64,000 nucleotides of DNA from Oscheius tipulae (taxonomy: Eukaryota > Nematoda > Chromadorea > Rhabditida > Rhabditidae). Positions 10,645-22,536 of the stretch are shown one piece after another; position 1 is the first letter of the stretch; every line of letters begins with the position of its first letter. The translations under genes were made by a program, and so were the position numbers. The stretch is from NCBI GenBank assembly GCA_037178975.1, contig JASJZH010000004.1, positions 5,394,001-5,458,000 on the forward strand, read 5' to 3'. The notes under the pieces are model-generated. The model did no database searches, had not been told where the DNA came from, and worked only from the letters and a program-made list of their open reading frames with translations.

Positions 10645-13194
10645 ATGGCTCAACAACAAGCCAAGAAAACAGCTCAAGAGGAGGCTTTTGCCGAAGTTAT
10701 TGCTGCTCCTGCCATAGAAGAAGATGCAACGGGTTATACAGTCATCGATAAACTTGAGGTAAGTCTTGTTTTTCGCGCTTTCCTTTATAAAAAAAACCAT
10801 TCAGCAAGCTGGATTCAACGCCACGGATATCAGAAAACTGAAAGAGGCTGGATATAACACAATCGAGGCTATCGCTTACGCTCCAAGGAAGGAACTCATT
10901 ACGGTCAAGGGAATCAGCGAGCAGAAGGCCGAGAAGTTGTTTGTAAGTTTTTTTCTGTGTTGCTTGATACTTTTTTCAGACTGAAGCGGTCAAACATGTG
11001 CCGATGGGATTCACCACTGCTGCCGAAGTTCATGTCAGAAGGAGCGAACTCGTTCAGATTCGCACAGGATCTCAGGAGCTTGATAAACTGCTCGGAGGAG
11101 GAGTCGAGACGGGCAGTATCACAGAGGTATCTTACTTTTTCTCGACCAAACCGTATAACTTCCAGGTTTTTGGTGAATATCGTACGGGAAAATCGCAGAT
11201 CTGCCACAACTTGGCCGTCATGTGTCAGCTTCCTGTCGAAATGGGCGGAGCTGAGGGAAAATGCATGTGGATTGATACGGAAGGCACTTTCCGTCCCGAA
11301 AGGCTTTTAAATGTTGCTCAACGATTCAACATGGACGGAAAGTCGGTCCTTGAAAATGTCGCTGTCGCTCGTTGTCACAATTCCGAGCATCAGCAAGCCC
11401 TGCTAACCGCTGCCAGTGCTATGATGTCGGAAAGCCGATATGCCTTGCTTATCGTTGACAGTATCATGAACCTGTTCAGGTATTTTGTCCGCGTTTCTTT
11501 TATGCGAAGTATTTCAGAACTGATTATTCGGGTCGTGGAGAACTGGCTGCAAGACAGATGGCTCTAGCTAAGATGCTGAGGACATTGATGCGACTGGCCG
11601 ATGAATACGGCGTCGCCGTCGTTGTTACAAACCAGGTAGTTTTCTAACTAATTCTGAAAAACCGAGCTAATTAGACAAATGATCCAATTAGAGTTTAAAA
11701 CGTAGTGGTTTTGCAAATCTTTGTACAGAAAGTTTTGTGTTTAATTGGCCCAAAAACTGGGAATACTTCAATCGAGCCCAGAAGTCGTTAGCAGCCCGAA
11801 TGGGCTCGCAGCTACCGGTATAAGGACAACGAAGCTCCTACCGCAAAGATTGTGGCCATCACTGTCAAGTCGATGATGGCCGGAAAGAGCGACTTTGTCG
11901 TCAACATGCCCACCGCCTGTACGATTGGAAGACTGAAGAACAAGATAGCTGAGAGGTCGGAGGTCTACCCGGAGAAGCAACTGCTGCTCTACAACAACAA
12001 CGAACTCCGCGAAGATGACCCTTGCCGACTACGGGATTACGGCCGACTGCCAAGTGACGCTGGGTGTCAACATGAACACGGGCGTCACGAAGCAAACCGT
12101 CATGTTCTCCATGCCGATCAGGTTGCCCAACGACATGGACGTCCTGCGAAGCACGGTCAGGAATATGATCTCTATCAAAGGAAGACACGTCAACCGTCCC
12201 AAGCGAGTTGTGGAGAATGCCGACAATTCGCAGCAATGGACCTCGGAGAAGCAACTGGAAGTGGAGCTGACTCGCAACAGGATGAAGACCCTGATGCGAA
12301 AGAAGAACAAGACGCGTTTGCTGTCGCCCGGTGCTGCTACTCCAATCGACGGAGGCTCTGTGCTTGGATCGAAGAGTCATTCGCCTACACAGACCCCGCC
12401 GATCGAATCTAGCAGCAGCCACCCTTCTCCGAGCCCTGGACTTTCGGAAGATGATACCGAGGTGACCGAGAAGGAACTGCGCGTCTTCTTCGAGCCGATG
12501 GAAACGATGGAGCAGTTGGAGCGTCTGAAAAGACAGAAGATGATGCAGCCACCGCAGAGTCTGGAAGAGTTGGAGAAGCTGAGAGAGCGATTAGCCCAGA
12601 TCGAGAAGACGTCGTGCAAGACGTGTGGAAAGAAGATGCCGCCAGCTGAACAGGCTCTTCGCTGCCGGTGTGAGAAGCTCTTCTGTGAGAAGCATCGCGA
12701 GCCCAAGAAGCATCAGTGCAAGATCGACTACAAACAGACCGGACGCAAGATGATCAAGAAGTGGATGCCGAAGATTGGGGATGGCGGAGCCAGGAAAGGA
12801 AAGACCGAGTAATCGGCAACAAAATGAACTGCAGCTCATAAATAGTAAAAACAAGTTGTTTTTTTTCTCGAGTTTAGTAGTGCTTGTAAAAAATTTACTT
12901 TCAAAGGGATACTTACAATGTTTGTTTCAGGTTGTCGCACAAGTTGATGGAGGAGGAGGAGCCTATCAGCCAGATCCGAAAAAGCCTATTGGAGGACATG
13001 TCATGGCCCACATGACAACTACCAGGTATTTTCAACTTTCTGCTTCAAACATAGACAATTTTTTCAGGCTGGGACTCCGTAAAGGACGCGGAGAGACTCG
13101 AATCTGCAAAGTACACCAGTCGCCCTGTCTTCCTGAAGCCGATGCCACGTTTGCCATAACTCCTCACGGAATCGATGATGCGCAGGATGCCTAG
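10645..13194 (+). CDS. RAD51: RAD51 recombinase
   Basis: Eight exons: 10645-10758, 10805-10942, 10980-11126, 11166-11479, 11518-11635, 12931-13025, 13068-13194 are resolved to splice sites (the count may change by one if an edge is misread). The product is about 350 aa, the normal eukaryotic length. The N-terminal helix-hairpin-helix domain includes [20 protein letters not shown]. The ATPase core has Walker [10 protein letters not shown], Walker B LLIVDS, the TDYSGRGEL and [12 protein letters not shown] loop segments, and the family C-terminus [15 protein letters not shown]51 forms the filament that carries out strand exchange in homologous recombination. TTTTAG ends 1 nt before the ATG. One intron (11636-12930, 1295 nt) is far longer than the others (about 40 nt) and contains a ZFAND4-like copy. 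The segment after Walker B, DSIMNLFR, is closer to DMC1 than to vertebrate RAD51; all else is RAD51-type. Confidence 0.97.
11813..12812 (+). pseudogene. ZFAND4-like (ubiquitin-like plus AN1 finger) copy, frame-disrupted, inside RAD51 intron
   Basis: The stretch codes without introns for two domains. A ubiquitin-like fold ([20 protein letters not shown], then [17 protein letters not shown]) is followed by a linker and a C-terminal AN1-type zinc finger (CKTCGKKM, then [12 protein letters not shown] and HQCKIDYK). This order is that of ZFAND4. The ubiquitin fold is split between two frames: frame 2 up to about 12016 and frame 0 from about 12015. That looks like a small deletion or insertion in the LEDGRTLSDY-equivalent loop. 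Upstream coding-like sequence is interrupted again near 11789-11821, and no start codon is evident. TAA is at 12810-12812, with ATAAA about 30 nt on. Lack of introns in an intron-rich genome suggests a retrocopy. It could instead be an active gene with an assembly error, since the downstream 265-codon frame is intact. Confidence 0.6.
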
Positions 13195-14103
13195 ATGTTG
13201 TTTCCTCTTCAAATGTCTGTATATTTCCTATTTTCACGATCACTTTACGAGTCTCTAGATCCACTATCCTGTGTATTGTTATCGTTGCTTTCCCCCTAGA
13301 ATGAACTCGTGTTGTTCCATGTTTTTGCACTATCTCATACACGTCCAAGAGTAGAGTTTGAGAATCCTAGGCTACTTTTATTATTTTTTTGAGCTCCACA
13401 GCGATTAAGAACTGTTGACAAACTCGAAGGAAGAGTAACGTGGCCACGGGTTTTGACACCCGGGGAAAAATAGCTCGGCACGTGAATGCCGGATTCAAGA
13501 AGCCAGGAACGAAAGATTCCCGAGGAAAAACAAGTTTTCGAAACCGATAGGAAAGTGTTTTAGGTAATTTACTTTATCAAAATAGACCCGAAACGGATGA
13601 AAATCTAGAGAGAGGGAAAAAGAGGAAAGAACTTCTGTGAGAGACAACTTACTACAACTCACTCGAAAAGTGGCGTGAGCATGAAAATAGGTACTCAAAG
13701 CTGCGTATGGGCGGGAATTCAATAATGCAGAAAGGGAACAAACTTATTGGAAGATCAAGATCGTTACAGAAGGTCAAACTGCTTCTAGCAACGATCGCAG
13801 TGCTCCAAATAACCTGAGTGCCTCTCTGTTTTCAGTTCTGCTCTCTTGTTGCGTCACACCGTCCGTGGAAGGAGTACAGCTGTTATTTTTGGCGGGAAAG
13901 GGGGCAGCGTCCGCGCTATCTGGTCTGACCCCGGGGGTTCGTAACCAGATGCGCTTCTCTACTAACCCCAATAGTCAGATAATCTTTCATCGCCTTCTTG
14001 TCCACCGGTTTCCTTCCAGCCCCCGGTGGTCATTTCCGAGTGATTGATTCAAGTGACCCTTCCTTTATTCTCGACCAGCCAATTTTGATCTTTTCAGCGG
14101 GAA
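13195..14103. other. Intergenic region and presumed thymidine kinase promoter
   Basis: A 0.9-kb spacer between two plus-strand genes. It contains two E2F-like motifs (annotated separately) and no convincing ORF. An acceptor (CTTTTCAG, ending 14098) lies 5 nt before the thymidine kinase start codon, so part of this region may be an outron or a leader intron. Confidence 0.5.
13886..13900 (+). promoter_or_regulatory. E2F-like site upstream of thymidine kinase
   Basis: TTTTTGGCGGGAAAG matches the E2F consensus (TTTSSCGC and its GGCGGGAAA form) and lies about 205 bp before the thymidine kinase ATG. A second, weaker match, GGGCGGGAA, is at 13709-13717. Thymidine kinase is a standard S-phase E2F target in animals. 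The site is seen; its use is inferred. Confidence 0.5.
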
Positions 14104-14989
14104 ATGAAGCCACTACGAGGAGGAATCACCTGTATTCTGGGTCCGATGTTCAGTGGAAAGACGTGAGCTTTAACTTTGTTCTGGTTTCAATATTATTTTA
14201 GAACTGAGCTTCTCCGTCTGCACGACAGACAGAGCATAGCCAAGAAGAACTGTCTTCTTGTGAAGTACGCGGGAGACACGAGATACGACGACAATCTCGT
14301 AGCTACTCACACTAGGTATCTCTTACTTGACTATCAGTTTCAACAGGGATCATAGAGTGACAGGACAGGGTAACACAGTCAAATGCAGTCGATTGGAGGA
14401 AGTTCGAGCACATCTGTTTAATGAAAGTGTGGATGTCGTGTCAATAGACGAGGGTCAGTTTGTAGGTTGCTGTGCAGAACAAAGACCGACAAATCCTTTC
14501 AGTTTCCTGATCTGGCTGCGACTTGTGACGCATTGGCCGAAGCTGGGAAACGGGTCTATGTGGCTGCCCTGAGTGGCACCTTCGAGAGAAAGGTTCGTTC
14601 AGAACCGATTTCAAGGAAAGAATCTTCAGCCCTTCCCTCAAATAACTCTTCTTCTTCCTTTCTGCGATGACATCCGTCTGTTGTCGGCCGTCTGTTCTTG
14701 TGGAAACGATGCCTGTTATACCTTCAGATGCACGAAAGACAAAAAGGTAGGGTCTTTCTCGGGGAGTATAGACATTTGCTATGGTCAGGTCGAGGTGATC
14801 GGAGGTCAAGACACTTATATGGCTCTGTGTCGGACCTGCTACTACGAGAAGAGTCTTGAACGTGATGGAGATGATTTCCTGTCTCCGGTTCTTGACGAGA
14901 ACCGTCCGGCTGTTGCAGTCAAATGTCTGAACATCCTCGAATCTGCGCCGCCGAGGAAAGTTCAAATCCTCGAGAGCTATGTCTTGTAA
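14104..14989 (+). CDS. TK1: Cytosolic thymidine kinase (TK1 type)
   Basis: Six or seven exons with short introns: 14104-14162, 14202-14315, 14347-14461, 14503-14592, 14630-14746, 14789-14989. The protein of about 230 aa phosphorylates thymidine to dTMP for DNA synthesis. It has the P-loop ILGPMFSGKTTELLR, the DTRYDDNLVATHTR segment, the catalytic IDEGQFFPDL, AGKRVYVAALSGTFERKPF, zinc-binding cysteines (CSCGNDAC and CRTCYYEK), and the VEVIGGQDTYMALC loop. These match the TK1 fold throughout. The start is chosen because the acceptor CTTTTCAG lies 5 nt upstream and MKPLRGGITCILGP leads directly into the P-loop. The gene is tail-to-tail with the scramblase gene, the stop codons being about 120 bp apart. 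Confidence 0.95.
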
Positions 14990-15110
14990 CCTTTTCTATT
15001 ACTCGTCTTTGTGCAATTATTCTGACGACTCCATGACTCGCATAATTACTTTCCCAAACTTTATTTATAGTATACAGCTGTTTCTCTTCATTAACCATCT
15101 CGGAGGCCAG

Positions 15111-16459
15111 TTACTGATTATTTTTTGGCTGCTCAAATTCCATAAAGTCCTGAACACCGTGTTATTTTTAAGAGATGAATGAACTCACAATCAAAAATGT
15201 TGCCCCCAGAAGAATCGCTTTCATTTTGACGTCCAGATCGGCCGGAACTGAAAAATGTTCAATTATGAACTAGTGAAAACATATGTAATGAATAGGTGCG
15301 TATCCATCTAATCACTGTTTACGTCGTAGATTCGGAACCTACTACGGTAATAGACAGAGAAAGGGAATTAGTTCAGACTCACAAGTAACACTGAAAATGT
15401 CAGCGTTGGTTAGAGCTTCTCTCACACAGCCACCCCATTTCTTCGTGACGGCTCCGATAACGTCGCCATTCATCGCAGTGACCTATAACCTTTTTTTATG
15501 AGATTGATCTCTCGTCTACCGACCGGAAACTCCTTGTCCTGACATCCGCAAAGTAAAATACAGCAAGGACCAGCAATTGTAAAGATATCTGTGCCACTGG
15601 CGTCGCGGACATAGAATCCGGAAGAGCAACAAGTTGTTCTCTGAACGACTGTTCCAATCTGAATGTATTCTCGTGAGACAAGACAAATACGACTAACCAC
15701 AGTACCAGGTGGACTCTCAATTGTAACTTCGTTTGCACAACAATTGCAGAAAGCCAGACAGGAGAAACATCCGCCACAACATTTGAAAGGGCGAGTGATT
15801 GTGATCACCTCCTGGAATCGAGATTTATTTTGCTGCTTAAAACCTCTATACTCTCTTGAAGTTGTCGACGATGTGCATGGTAAATCCTCGTTGGGAGCTA
15901 CAGCACTGACGCATACATATGCCGCTCTCTTCCGCCGCGTAATATACCTAAATAAAATTTTTACTGTGAGCAAATGATCGCACAACTATTTCCAGATAGC
16001 CTGCTTCAAGATATCAGAAGTAGAAGTATCGGAGCTAGCAGCAAACAACCGTATTGAGGTGGTATGGCTGCGTACAAGATTCAAACCAACCTGCTGTCCA
16101 TTGGCGTTTTTAAGTGCATACTTGTTTTTGACCTCCCAACTGATGACTACTTCCAGCAGGTCGTACATCTAAACAAGGCTTCCTAATCTGCTGTCTCATT
16201 TGCTAACCTGCTGAACGAAAATTGTGTCGACCATGGTGAGATATTCGAGTCCAGGTGTGACACCTTCAATAGGAGCAGGGATTGGGACGATTACCGTCCC
16301 GGGGGGAGCTGGGACAGCAACAGCTCCTGGTTGGACTGTTATGGCTGCATCTTGGGCAAATTGATCGGCCGATGGGTCGAGTGGAGGATAGACTCCTGGC
16401 TGCTGGGTGTAGACGACCTGAGGCTGGTCGGGGACATAACCGGGAGGATTGGGCTGCAT
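15111..16459 (-). CDS. PLSCR: Phospholipid scramblase
   Basis: Several exons with short introns. The N-terminus, from the ATG at 16459-16457 (MQPNPPGYVPDQPQVVYTQQ), is proline-rich with a PPGY motif. The scramblase core begins at GLEYLTMVDTIFVQQMYDLL and includes NKYALKNANGQQVYYAAEES, a cysteine cluster (RPFKCCGGCFSCLAFCNCC) of the kind that is palmitoylated, and the EVTIESPPGTVIGTV segment. The C-terminal helix is DVKMKAILLGATFLIDFMEF, followed by QPKNNQ and TAA at 15113-15111. Family members sit on the plasma membrane or endomembranes through this helix and lipid anchors and are linked to calcium-dependent lipid redistribution and transcriptional roles. CTTCTTCAG ends 8 nt before the chosen ATG. 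One intron (about 16085-15952) is longer than the rest. Confidence 0.92.
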
Positions 16460-17423
16460 CAGGTCAACTGAAGAAGGAGTGTCAGAAAGAGTCGGTAGCA
16501 ACGGGGAGGGGTTGCTGTGGAGACGGACCTGATGAAAAGCACTGATCGGATATTTCGAAAGACGCGAACAACCTATGCAATAATCATCAATGGTCAATTA
16601 GAACGATGTCTGATGTTGACGAGCAAATGAATTTGTTGCAAAAGACCAACAGTAGACTCGTAGGGTTAATCAAGTTTCGCAAACCTTTTTGAATGAGCAA
16701 ATGGTACACCTGTTTTGGACTCGTTGAATCATGCAAAAGGTTTCCCCGAAAAACAGCAGATGATAGTCATAAGAACAGGACTATTGGAAGGTAGAGAGGC
16801 TGCAAAGACCACGTGTTGCTCCTGAACAAACAAATGTTCACCTGGATTCAAAAACCTCCCGTTGTCGGTAGTAACCTCTCCTGTTGACGCCTATTCCCCG
16901 CCTGTGCCTGGTGATTCAGAGATCGCAATGCCACTTCGAATAGAAACTATAGTGAAGAGTTTTCTAAGGAGAGGAAGACAGAATAAGATAGAAAACATAC
17001 GTCAATGACAAACTGTCTGTTTACTGAACTGTGAGTCAATGTTTGACTATCAAGTACTTCGTGTAAAGTTTAATGAATCAGAAAACCTCTTTGTGTGACA
17101 CCAGCAGAAGCGATGGAGCACTGTATGCATATAAAATCTTTGATCAGTTGATGTACATTTTCGGGTAACAACGAGAAGTACATACGTGAAAAACGATGCA
17201 GTACCACTGGTCTTACCTCCATGTACTATCTTACTGTTGAAACCAATGAATTCATTTTTATTATTGACTGTCTGTCCCTATCTACATTGAGCAGACTGTT
17301 AGCTGATTGTGAACAAAGAGTGTTTCATTTCAGCCGCTCAGCAAGTTAGAGATCAAGAGAAGGAATTCGTTCAAGATTTTTTGGCTCAATAGTTGTTTTT
17401 TTTGTTTCTACTGAACAGAGCGA
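16460..17423. other. Intergenic region between exchanger and scramblase genes
   Basis: Nearly 1 kb between two minus-strand genes. No ORF, RNA gene or strong repeat is visible. It presumably holds the scramblase promoter and the 3' end of the exchanger transcript. Confidence 0.5.
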
Positions 17424-20400
17424 TTATTGGAGACCGACTGAATTTTTTTTCTTGATGAAGCTCCTTCCACCGTCCTGCATGATTGAATAATTGGATTTCT
17501 CATAAGTGCTGTCGGCAGAAGAGGTGCTGTTTCTCCTCTCTTGGTTCCGGACGGCCGTCTTGTACGAGATGAAGTAGACCATTCCCTCACAACGGTCGTC
17601 GACTGGAGCCAAGGCTATGTCCGCCGGTCCGATGATGTGTCTGTTGGCATCGATGACCAGATGATCCGGGCGATTATCCGAGGCTCGAACCACATTTAGC
17701 ACTGTCCAGCATCTAAAACTCACAGGTATAGCTTTGAAAACGAAACAACGAACCCAACAATGGCCATGTGCTTCTGTTTGACGTGGACGACCGTTTCACT
17801 GGTAAAAATGACACCCTTCTTGTCATCGGCGACATTCTTCATAAAGTTTTCCAGGCTCAGTTCTGACGAGGCATGATGATGACGAACTTCGGACACGATT
17901 CTCTTGATCTGCACGAAGCGGGCGATATTTTTGTAGATGTCGGTGATCGCGAGCAGCTTCTTCATGAACTTGTTGTCCAGATAGCAAATCTCGACGTATG
18001 TCGTAGCCTCATAGATTCTGTGAGGCAGAAGAGGCGACCAGTTTCGTTTGGCAGGTGGCTGTGTCATCATGTGGAAAAGCATCAGATTCCTCTGTCCCAT
18101 CAGCTCGCCCTGATGCACGTAGAACTCGTGACTGTTGTCGACTGTGACTCCTTCCGTCACCTTACAGATTCCCTTTTTCACAAAGACAAGAGAGGCGTCA
18201 TTCACTGGAATCAGCTTTCCCGACTGGAACGGCTTGGCTTCGGCCATTGAGAGTTCCTGTACGAGTAGATTGTTGGCCTTGATTCTACTGCTCTCGCTCA
18301 GACCGTCCAGCCAAGGCAGTCTCTCGAGCCATTCTCTACAATTTTCGATCTTCTACGCCAAAGAATAATAACATACTCATAGTCCAGCTCCGGAACAGTC
18401 AACATCTTGTCGGCCGTACTTTTAATCTCCTCTACAATTCCGTCCCATCGCTCCTCGACATCTTCGGGCGTGAACCCACGGAGTCGCATATCCCTCAGTT
18501 TGTTTTTGAGTTTGTACGACATCATGCGAACCGCTTGACGCGACTTGATGACCGAGATGAGGTCCAATTCCTTACTGTGCTGCTTTAACTCGTTTCGAAG
18601 ATTCGCGTCGATGATTCGAGTGAATTCGCGACCTTCCATCCGAACAATTTTGTAGGCTGCCTCGCTGAAGAGTTCCTTCGGGAAGTCGGCATTCTTCATC
18701 TGAAAATCATCTCTACTATCTAAAGCGCGATGGTTTCTGTGGCGGACTCTGTTTGTTTGTTTGTCTGTTTGTTTGTTTGTCCGTGGCCACGAAATAGAAG
18801 CGAGCCAATTATATTGTCCAGAAATTTTGTTGTTCGGGAACAGTTATTGCCTAGATTGGATGACAGGTCAACTTTGGGTGCGCTTAGAACTTGGCTTTTT
18901 TCACAGTGAAGCCACTGGGAGTCTTCTGTTACTACGAATCGACGCAGCCGCCAACGTAAACTGATGGCAAAAGGACGGCGAAGCCGTCGGAGACGGCTGG
19001 TTTATTACTAATGTTTTGGAACGGCCAAAAGACTCTAAAAGAAAACAGTACCAGATAGGTCAAGTAGATGAGCATGGACAGACGGACTCGTTCCGATCGC
19101 TGTTCACGGAACTGAAAGTGTTCCCTTGTCAAGACGACGGCCAACGGCAGCATTCGACTCGTCCGGTATAGCGTCGAGCTCAGCAAAATCAGCCAGACGA
19201 CGTAGCTTGTGACGAGGCACTCAACTGAACAGAGTTCGTGTGATTAAATACTAGAGATATACAGCTATCAGGAGACTTGTTGCAGTGACGATCACCGTTG
19301 AATTGCAAAAAAAGGATCAGGCCCGTGCCGATCAGCATGAAGAGTACATTGGCCACTTCGAACGGAATCTCTTTGCTGCTCACTTCCATTCCGCGGTTCA
19401 CGGCCTCCTGTTGTCGCTCACGTCTCAATGCGAACGTGTAGATAAATTCTGTGATTGTGGAGAAACAGAGTGGGATGTAGAGCAGGTTGGTCACGTAGCT
19501 ATAGCTGTACCTGGTACCTTCGACTGTAAATGTAGTCACTCCAAGATAGACGGTGTAGACGATGAAGATCAGGGAGTGGAGCAGGAACCACTTCTCGAAT
19601 CCGCGATCCATCAGCATTTCTGGCTTGTCAGCTTCATGAAACAGGGAATGTCCCGCCAGTCCAACATATTTGTCGAGAAGGTCCCGGTGGCGCAAGAGGC
19701 AGTCGTACATGGTGTTTGCGAGGCGAAGGAGACTGTTGAATCCGCAAAAGTTGTCCAGTCGTCTCAGGTAATCTTGCATATCCTGGACAGTAATTGTACC
19801 CTCATCAATTCCGTGTTCCAACAGAGAGATGATGATATGAGCCGTCTTTCCAGAAGCCTCTCCGACTCTCCACGATTCGCGAACCTGGAATAGATTGATT
19901 AGGGTAGACCAATCAAACCAGCTACCTTGGCTAAAAGAATACCATACAGTCCAATCTTGGCATCCGTTTCGTTGCGTTTCTTTACTCTCAACTCATGAGC
20001 TTCCTCATCCTCGTCGATGATTCCTTCCCAAAGACCGTCCTCGTCAAAATCGTCGCAGTCCTTGACCTCTTCGTCCATCTTTTGCTCGTGAACGCGCAAA
20101 ATTCCCTTGACTAGCTCGGCTACTCCATTCCAATTCGTTCCGTGAAGATATGCTGTGTGCTTCTTCTTCATCACATTCATATTCTCATCCAACGAGGCCT
20201 TGAGACATTTGCTCAACTTCTGGTTGCTCTCCCTCGTATAACGCGAACGCTTCGTGGTTCCTTCTTTCTGAGCCACCGCAGAAAAGGTCATTCCCTGGAT
20301 GATGAGACAAGCTACCGTGGTCGCGGACGTCAGGAAGAGAACGACTTTTGTGTCTTCGTGTAACCTGCCCGGCTTGTTCAATTCGAGCGCCAAAATCAGT

Positions 20401-21788
20401 CCCAGGGCTCCGCGTAGACCGGCATAGGAGAGAATGACGTCTAAAAACTTGTGTTCAGAAGAGACCTTATAGAACCGACTTACAATCCGACTTTGGCAAT
20501 GACTTCATTCCTTTCTTGCGAGTCAGGTCGTATATCTGGAGAAACGTTACGAAGTCATCATCAGTCAGGACTTACGCAGTAGAAAAAGATAATGGAGAGT
20601 GATCTGGCGAGCAGCGGGATGCAGAAGATGCAGATTCCTTCGATTAGGCAGAAAATGTCCATTCGGTCAACGGCTAAAAAGGCTCCACCTAACTCGTTGT
20701 CGTGGAAGATTTCTCGACCGACGATGTAACCGGAAAAGATGAAGATCACGTTGTTCGCACAGTAGCCGAGAGCCTCCCAGACTTGAAGAACACGTTCCGT
20801 CGTGTCCGGGGGCATTTCTTCCTTGTAGTAGTTCAACGTGATACCGAAGAAGACGAGACCCAATGCGGACGAACCTTCGATCTTGTTGAACAGAATGAAG
20901 ACTCCATAGACGGCCACAATGATGAGCCCCTGAAAACTACGACATTTCTTGTTTAGCGAAGAGTCAAACCTGACGAGCTTTATGGCTCTCCAACTTGCTG
21001 ACAAGCCAGGCACACATCCAGGCAATGACCATGGCGAGAATGGGAGTGACGAGAATACACATGATAAATCCCCGAATGAGTCCAGACCAGTCCAGCGCTG
21101 TAGTAACTTCCATTTCCATTCGGAAGACTTGCTCCAGGATACGGTAGACAGTCAGAGCGAGACCGTCGTTGAGCAGTGACTCTCCCTCGATCAAAATTCG
21201 GAGTCTGAAAGAATTCAATAAACACGTATGTGTATGCAAACGAGCCGATGAGGAGCTCCATACTGTTCAAGCATGGCTACTACCGCGACTGGATCCGTTG
21301 CTACGATGATGGACAGGAAGATGAGAACAGCAGAGTATTTTGCTTGATTGACGAAGATCATGACAGGAAAGAGAAATCCGGCAGCGATTCCGAGAGTGAA
21401 GATGTATACAAAGACTGTTAGCAGCACGATGAACCAGATCTTGGCAAAGAAGGTATGCGCATTGATCTTGAAGGAAGACTCGAACATGAGCGGGGGTAGA
21501 AGCACCTGAAACGGTGTTTCTCAGAGTAGATGGTTGAATTACTGTGAGGACGATATCGGGAGCCATTCCTCTCCAAGTCCACTTGTCCAGAACGTGTATC
21601 ATGTCGGCAGGAAGACACCAACAGATAAAGACACTGGCCACTAGTGCGAAGACAAACTGTAGCACACTGTCAGGAATATTGAGGAACTTCAATTTCTTGT
21701 TGACTCCATCCAGAAGAAGGCCAAAGATGATGGCTATGAAGGGGAAGATAATGACGCCATCCTTGTACTCCTCTCCATCGTGTGTCAT
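17424..21788 (-). CDS. SLC9C-type (sperm-like) Na+/H+ exchanger with C-terminal cyclic-nucleotide-binding-like domain
   Basis: A gene of at least ten exons, ATG at 21788-21786 and stop at 17426-17424. The N-terminal half is a Na+/H+ exchanger: many membrane helices, LPPLMFESSFKINAHTFFAK, the ion-site segment IVATDPVAVVAMLEQYGAP, IEGESLLNDGLALTVYRI, and a late YAGLRGALGLILALEL. An acidic, charged linker follows (20.1-19.9 kb). Then comes a second set of about four helices (19.8-19.05 kb) ending with an arginine-bearing segment (LYRTSRMLPLAVVLTREHF), placed like the voltage-sensor domain of SLC9C1. The last 400 residues include a helical region and a region resembling a cyclic-nucleotide-binding fold (VFVKKGICKVTEG, RIYEATTYVEICYL), with no canonical phosphate-binding motif. 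SLC9C1 regulates sperm pH. Family assignment comes from this domain order. A 0.3-kb intron near 18.7-19.0 kb holds repeats. Confidence 0.75.
18747..18782 (+). repeat. TGTT/TTTG simple repeat in exchanger intron
   Basis: Eight or nine near-perfect copies of TTTG interrupted by one TCTG. It lies in the longest intron of the SLC9C-type gene and is followed by TCCGTGGCC, a short motif seen again near 49.02 kb. Confidence 0.85.
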
Positions 21789-22536
21789 CTCGAGTCCAGA
21801 CTACTGGAGTGGAGATCCTCTGCTTTCCTCTGTGCTAATTGTGTTGCAAACTTTGTGCTTTTCAACTTGAACATGCACAAATTAGGTTTTAGTTTGAACA
21901 TCAAAATAGTGGAACACAAGTTAGGGTAGCCTAACTTGTTGCGCCCCTATCCTATCATTTTGACAGTAAAACGATTGCTAAAGACCACTGCTGATCAGTT
22001 AAATCCACTCTTTGACCCCACCTACCATTCCTTGATCCCACGTACCTACTTTCGAATGCTTTGAACCAACTCTATCATTCGAACGTATTTGCCATCCATC
22101 AGCCCAACTTTCTACCCAAGTATTGCTATCGCCCCTAAAGGAGCTCAATGACTTCATCATGTTCGCATGTTTCTCGCCAGTCGAGCTACCCTGACAGAAA
22201 CAACATTCTCCTAAAGAAGCTATCTCTCTAAAATAAATTGTATGTTGCTTTCGGAACCAAGAGTGAGCCGACTCCTGGTAGTTGACTTTTCATTGCTATC
22301 TCTCGCATCCCTCAATCAATAGCGAACCTGTTTTGACCCCTCTATATTGCTGGTTTCGCTTTGTCTGAACTTTTAATCCTCGCTTTTCAGCGGTTGTTTG
22401 CATTCCGTCCAAGTGAAAATAGTCATTTTCGAAACGACGCCCTGCCTTTCGAACCCTCTTCGGCCTATGACTATCGTAAGTTCCTCATCTCTCAACATTC
22501 CAGCACAGTCCTGTTCGAAACCAAACATATTTTCAG
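21789..22536. other. Divergent intergenic region between exchanger and coiled-coil gene
   Basis: About 750 bp separating a minus-strand and a plus-strand gene, presumably holding both promoters. Several short TTTGACCCCAC/CTTGATCCCACG-like segments recur between 22010 and 22045. No ORF or RNA gene is visible. Confidence 0.4.
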
